Source: Distichodus sexfasciatus
Taxonomy: Eukaryota; Chordata; Actinopteri; Characiformes; Distichodontidae
Direction of reading: 5' to 3'
Length of the DNA stretch: 64,000 bases
Assembly: GCA_032718565.1 (NCBI GenBank)
Contig: JAVGVS010000023.1
Coordinates: 2,236,493-2,300,492, forward strand
The notes under the pieces are model-generated. The model saw only the letters and a program-made list of their open reading frames with translations, ran no database searches and was not told where the DNA came from. Position numbers and translations under genes: made by a program. Positions 60,482 through 64,000 of the stretch are shown here, piece by piece (the stretch's first letter is position 1; each line of letters starts with the position of its first letter).

Positions 60482-60671
60482 GTCTGTCTGTCTGTCTGTC
60501 TGTCAACACTTCAGAAATGTTGAATGTTTAGCATGTCAATTGTCTTAAGTTAATCTGTTAATCTTTAAGACTAGTGAACACAGCTTTGAGATCTACTACG
60601 TCAAACAAAAATGAGAACTTACCACATGTAAGAAGTGTAGCAAGGATCACAGTAACCACAACTTTGTTCAT
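51890..60671 (-). CDS. Distal paralogue: secreted helical protein, 15 coding exons found, 461 aa
   Basis: Exons, 5' to 3', numbered as in the proximal gene: 1 60671-60623, 2 60097-59950, 3 59857-59753, 4 59629-59546, 5 58513-58457, 6 57572-57489, 7 57296-57204, 8 57085-56987, 9 56622-56542, 12 54336-54187, 13 53708-53607, 14 53316-53230, 15 53030-52944, 16 52497-52420, 17 51971-51890. Intron 1 is phase 1, the rest phase 2. Total 1386 nt, no internal stop. Exons 2, 3, 4, 5, 6, 7, 9, 12, 15 and 16 have exactly the proximal lengths. The signal peptide is MNKVVVTVILATLLTC. Candidate N-glycosylation sites are NLS (exon 7), NYT (exon 9), NAT (exon 13) and NYS (exon 14). Counterparts of exons 10 and 11 were not found in the 2.2-kb intron, and exon 9 joins exon 12 in frame. 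The exon 3 donor is GTTAGT, weaker than the others. The exon 16 donor could be GTGGGT (in frame, chosen) or GTGACA (frame-breaking). Function unknown. Confidence 0.8.
52420..54336 (-). CDS. Distal paralogue, module 3 (exons 12-16, residues 267-434)
   Basis: Exon lengths are 150, 102, 87, 87 and 78. Exon 13 reads RAVVFDHWNAFRDEA, which resembles exon 3 of the same protein (RVEFQRHWNSFKETA); this is the clearest sign of internal repetition. Exon 16 lies inside a longer open frame but has its own acceptor and an in-phase donor. Confidence 0.78.
53760..53822. repeat. LINE 3'-end-like fragment
   Basis: GGTCCACTGTGGTGACCCCT followed by GAGAAGCCAAAAGAAGAAGA resembles the 3' end of a common fish LINE. 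A second fragment, CCGGATGCCCTTCCTGACGC at about 56470-56490, is a word from the same kind of element. Confidence 0.5.
54441..54789. mobile_element. Solo-LTR-like element in the long intron of the distal paralogue
   Basis: It starts TGTGATGGATCATCC and has GGGTGGCCACCAGGGGCCCC, a T-rich body, an AATAAA near 54743 and ends TTGCA. TG...CA ends and an internal poly(A) signal are LTR features. No target duplication is evident. Confidence 0.4.
54790..56541. other. Intron DNA where exons 10-11 would be expected
   Basis: I searched the minus strand for 87- and 102-base phase-2 exons and found none with an open frame. A 99-base segment (55721-55623) has a good acceptor (TTTTGCAG) and donor (GTAAGC) but stops in all frames. 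ATA and ATC repeats occur at 55885-55947. Confidence 0.5.
56542..57296 (-). CDS. Distal paralogue, truncated module 2 (exons 7-9, residues 176-266)
   Basis: Exon 7 (LSTDVVSEIQKIDFEEV) matches the proximal FSTEMISQLQETDFEEI. Exon 8 is 99 bases against 96 and ends KDKFLESVR. Exon 9 (RVILFCWDKFLNYTGSP) matches RVIVYYWERFLEFTDTP. Exons 10 and 11 are missing. Confidence 0.82.
57489..60097 (-). CDS. Distal paralogue, module 1 (exons 2-6, residues 17-175)
   Basis: Exon lengths are 148, 105, 84, 57 and 84. Motifs line up with the proximal gene: FKVSDKDY, RHWNSFKETA, KGVKDDLIVAVR, SYYFPGAP and FLCYLLST. Confidence 0.85.
59209..59465. mobile_element. LTR-like element in intron 4 of the distal paralogue
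   Basis: It starts near CAGTCTCACGAATCCCCCCG, then GGACTTTTGTTTTGGCGACC and ACCAGATGCC, and ends near GCTGTGATGTGACA. It is related to 45046-45563. Confidence 0.4.
60343..60504. repeat. (TATC)n-(TGTC)n microsatellite
   Basis: About 138 bases of TATC repeat with a few interruptions are followed by about 24 bases of TGTC repeat. It lies in intron 1 of the distal paralogue, between the signal-peptide exon and exon 2. Confidence 0.97.
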
Positions 60672-61507
60672 TCTGATGCCTCACTGCAAATACATGTACC
60701 ATTTAAATATAATGCATACAGATATGTTTAACCAATTACTAGTCAGATTTCGTAATTACCGTACAGCAGTCACGGTGAACACTACTGCTATTCACACATG
60801 CATTCAGATCAAGACTGTAAAACAGCTCTCCGTGCACCATGCAAACAAAAATATGGTCCAAATCTGGATTGCAAAATCTGGACTGAGCCCTTTGTTCAAT
60901 AGTGCAAAGGTTATCCAAATACTGCTTAAACACTATAGTAATTTTCGCTAAAGGTTTGCAGCATAAACTGGCAGCAAAGTTTTTTTTCAGCTGCTAAATA
61001 GAAATAAATGTATTTCTAAACTTGAAATTAATTTCTAATGTATTTCTAAACTTAAATGAATTTCATTTCTGGTGAAACCTGCTGCATAACAGCTTGCACA
61101 AGAAACAACACAGATTTTAGTCAGTAAATAATTGATGCATGCATATTTGAACAAGTGGCTGAATGTGTGTGTGTACCATGCTTCTATGTGTTGTGGGGAC
61201 ATTTTTGGGTTGTTTTGTCTCATAAAATCACTTTAATTCATTTTTTGGGCTTTTTGGGGGCATTTGAGGGTTTCCCATGAGGAGAAATGACTTTATAGAA
61301 AATGTGCTTGTTTTATTTGAGAAACAAAAAGATTTGCATTTAGTTACTGAGGTTAAGTTTAGGTTTAGGGTTAGGATTAGCTACAGAATTATATACATCT
61401 ACTCATTATGGGAGTCTGTGAAATACAAAGATAGTTTACAAGTGTGTTTGTGTGTGTGCAGACAGACAAAGTCCTGAAATATTAAATGGTAAAATATAGT
61501 CAACCTA
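60672..61507. promoter_or_regulatory. Upstream region of the distal paralogue
   Basis: On the minus strand a TATATTTA word lies about 35 bases upstream of the start codon, and a TTTGCAG just before the ATG could instead be an acceptor for a noncoding first exon. The remainder is AT-rich. A TTAGGTTTAGGGTTAGG word is near 61362-61378. Confidence 0.3.
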
Positions 61508-61520
61508 TTTTATCATTTAT

Positions 61521-62066
61521 ATGAAAAAACGGAACATGGACCCCTCTGCCCTTACCAGTTATAGGCCCATTTCTAACCTTCCCTTCATAAGCAAGGTCAC
61601 AGAGAAGGTAGTTCTTAATCAAATCAGTAACTACGACACAAATGGCCTTTTTGATGATTTTCAGTCAGGCTTCCGTCAGCATCACAGCACAGAAACTGTC
61701 CTTGTAAAGGTACTGAATGACAGCCCCCTGAATACAAACGCGGGTAAAATAACCGTACTGTTACTGTTAGACATGAGTGCAGCTTTTGATACTGTTGACC
61801 ATAGCATACTCTTAGACAGGCTAGAAATTTGGGTTGGGCTCTCAAGAACAGTGTTGAGCTGGTTTAGATCATACCTAGAAGGCAGGAGTTATTTTGTTTC
61901 GATCGCCACTTGTAAATCAGAGAAAACTGCCATGCCATATGGAATCCCACAAGGATCCATTCTCGGACCAGTTCTGTTTAATCTGTATATGCTCCCTCTG
62001 GGTCAAATTCTTAGAGAGAATAATGTGTCATATCATAGCTATGCAGATATACTCAGATATATCTAG
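61521..62066 (+). pseudogene. Reverse transcriptase domain remnant of the L2-like LINE
   Basis: Blocks visible are SYRPISNLPFISKV, GFRQHHSTETVL, LLDMSAAFDTVDHSILL (first catalytic aspartate region), and GIPQGSILGPVLFNLYM. The catalytic YADD box is broken: after Y-A-D the frame shifts by a one-base loss and stops within a few codons (TAG near 62064). The enzyme cannot be active. Confidence 0.88.
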
Positions 62067-62373
62067 CTGTCTCTCCTAGTGACTTTGCTTCCATAGATTC
62101 ACTATGTCTGTGCCTTAATAGAGTACAAGACTGGATGCACCAAAATTTTCTCCAGTTCAATAAAAAACAAAACAGAAATAATCCTGTTTGGAAACAAAGA
62201 GGGAAGATCAAATCTAAGCACCTACTTAGAATCCAGAACCCTTAAAACAACAAAGCATGTTAAAAATCCTGGTGTAATCATGGACGGGGGCTCTTGACTT
62301 CAGTGAACATATTAAATCCATATCGAAGTCAGCATTCTGGCATCTTAAAAACATAGCTAAAGTCAGAGACTTT

Positions 62374-62883
62374 GTGCCCCATCAAGACCCTGAAAAACTT
62401 ATACATGCCTTTATCTCCTGCAGGGTTGATTACTGCAATGCTCTTCTCACCGGGATCCCTAAAAAGTCCATTAGACAGCTCCAGCTCATTCAAAATGCAG
62501 CTGCCAGAGTTCTAACCAGAACTAAGAAAAGAGATCATATCACGCCAATTCTCAGGTGCCTGCACTGGCTTCCAGTTCAGTACAGGATTGATTTCAAAGC
62601 ACTACTAATTCTGTACAAGTCACTAAACGGGTTGGGCCCTAATTACATCTCAGATATGTTTGATATATATAATCCTGGTAGGTCCCTAAGATCTACAGGA
62701 TCAGGCCAGCTGGTGGTGAAAAGAACTGAAACTAAACATGGTGAAATGGCGTTTTGCCATAATGCTGCCCAACGCTGGAACCAACTGCCCAGTAATATCA
62801 GATCTGCCCCAACTGTGGCAAGGTTTAAACAGATACTAAAAACTGCACTTTTCTCTGTTGCTTTTCCCACACCTGAGTGCTGA
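62374..62883 (+). pseudogene. C-terminal ORF2 remnant of the L2-like LINE
   Basis: It continues the same element in another frame: CRVDYCNALLTGIPKK, LQLIQNAAARVLTRT, LHWLPVQYRIDFKALLI and ending near RFKQILKTALF. This is the conserved C-terminal region of L2/CR1-type ORF2. It is broken from the upstream part by frame shifts. Confidence 0.88.
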
Positions 62884-63131
62884 GCTTATTGGAATATTTA
62901 AAATTCTGTTAATATCTTAACTGTGCATGATTTTTAAATATTTTTATAGCACTTTTTATTGTTTTATTTCTATTTTATCTTTATTTTTACTCATTTTCTC
63001 ATTGCTTTTTCTTTTTATCTTTACTTTTAATTTTGAACAAATTTGATCTTGTTTCTGTAAAGCACATTGAATGACCCATGTGTATGATAATGTGCTCTAT
63101 AAATAAACTTGCCTTGCCTTGCCTATGTTTA

Positions 63132-63613
63132 TGCACTGCCCTTCAAAGGTTTGGAAATGCTCCTGGCAAAGTGGGGTTTTGGACAGTATTGCCATAAATC
63201 AGTTTTAATTTGTGGTAATGCTGCGCTGATAATGGACAACACAAACTACGAAAACATATTTTATTACATAAACAGTTTATTAAACAGTTTATACATAGAA
63301 AATACTTAAATTTGGGTTCATCAAAATATCCACCATTAGCAGCTATTACAGCTATTACAGCAGTTTATTCAAGCCGCCTGAAGGATTGCCCAAAGATGAT
63401 TCACACTGGTTGGACACCAGGGGCATGTCTGACTTTGACATGTATATATTGCCATTATTATGGGATTAAAATAAAAATTATTATTGCTGGTATGCAAAGA
63501 TAATGTCAAGTTACTTTAATGTATTTGCACCAAAAAATGATGAGGATTTATGCTGATATCATCCAAAACCCCACTTCGCCATGGGCGCTTAAAACTTTTG
63601 GAGGGCAGTGTAA
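63132..63613. mobile_element. Small DNA-transposon remnant with CACTGCCCTCCAAAAG ends
   Basis: The left end is CACTGCCCTTCAAAGGTTTG. The right end, reverse-complemented, is CACTGCCCTCCAAAAGTTTT. A TA follows the right end. The 480-base element has no transposase frame; ends resemble Tc1/mariner-like fish elements. It sits just after the LINE tail. Confidence 0.65.
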
Positions 63614-64000
63614 GTACTAATTTTTGCCCATTTTTGCATTGATCCTTGTGTTGGCAATGACCCACTTAGGTTAATGTGGCCTTAAAAGCATTGAAGCGTT
63701 CTTTGACATTTTAATGTAAATTTATATAAAAAACTAATTGCAACTTTGAACTGCCTTTGACAAATCTCCAAATTCTCAGTACATAGTCATGTATCCTACA
63801 ACTAGATCTTCAAGTGAATTAACACACTTTTACACCAACATAGTTATCAGCCACTGTCAATAAAATAAATGTATTTTCATGCGATGAAAAATCCAGCAGA
63901 TTCAGCTGAAACACAAGCTTTTGCTGATGTCCATGGCTTCCAGAGAGATACTGAATTCAAAGGATTTTCATCCAAGACATATACTTTATATTATATTACT
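63614..64000. other. Noncoding sequence at the window end
   Basis: AT-rich, no exon or repeat end recognised. Confidence 0.35.

Larger units (their letters stand above)
61508..63122 (+). mobile_element. 5'-truncated L2-like non-LTR retrotransposon
   Basis: The element has the 3' half of a LINE ORF2, a T-rich 3' UTR and the end GCTCTATAAATAAACTTGCC with a short TTGCC tail repeat. The order of reverse transcriptase blocks and the C-terminal block match fish L2-type LINEs. The 5' part is absent, as expected for incomplete reverse transcription. Confidence 0.88.

Noticed and set aside
61521..62883. Host gene with a reverse transcriptase domain
   Set aside because: The frame is broken at the catalytic box, the 5' end is missing and a typical LINE 3' tail follows, so it is a dead retrotransposon.

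Overview
This window is vertebrate nuclear DNA and almost certainly comes from a ray-finned (teleost) fish. The evidence is GT-AG introns, AT-rich noncoding sequence full of CA/TG, TA, CT and tetranucleotide microsatellites, at least nine copies of one tRNA-derived SINE, an L2-like LINE, and several inverted-repeat (MITE-like) elements of types common in fish. There are no operons, CRISPR arrays or rRNA genes, and no true tRNA genes were seen. The species cannot be named from the sequence.

Layout. 1-5.5 kb: a minus-strand gene with one uninterrupted coding exon (1575-2900) for a nuclear-type protein with twelve GRP cores (multi-AT-hook). Its 3' flank holds an inverted-repeat element, and a CpG-rich block at 5.33-5.47 kb is a candidate promoter. 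5.5-43.4 kb: about 38 kb with no convincing gene, made of SINEs, MITEs, microsatellites, a degenerate minisatellite (13.4-13.8 kb), a polypurine tract (39.5-40.0 kb) and unique sequence that may hold regulatory elements. 43.4-60.7 kb: two tandem minus-strand paralogous genes that I assembled exon by exon. 60.7-64 kb: a truncated, frame-broken L2-like LINE followed by a small DNA-transposon remnant.

The main result is the tandem pair. The proximal gene (43482-49930) has 17 coding exons and encodes a predicted 518-residue protein. The distal gene (51890-60671) has 15 recognisable coding exons and encodes a predicted 461-residue protein. Both start with a short hydrophobic signal peptide and are otherwise mostly charged and helix-like with few cysteines. 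Every intron after the first is phase 2. Exon lengths match between the two genes, many to the base. The exons fall into three similar five-exon modules plus a short last exon, so the protein looks like an ancient internal triplication that was later duplicated as a whole gene. The distal gene lacks the last two exons of module 2 and stays in frame without them. I do not recognise the family and assign no function. This is the best candidate here for an undescribed system.

Exon models rest on splice signals, phase and paralogue alignment done by eye. Repeat family names are by resemblance only.
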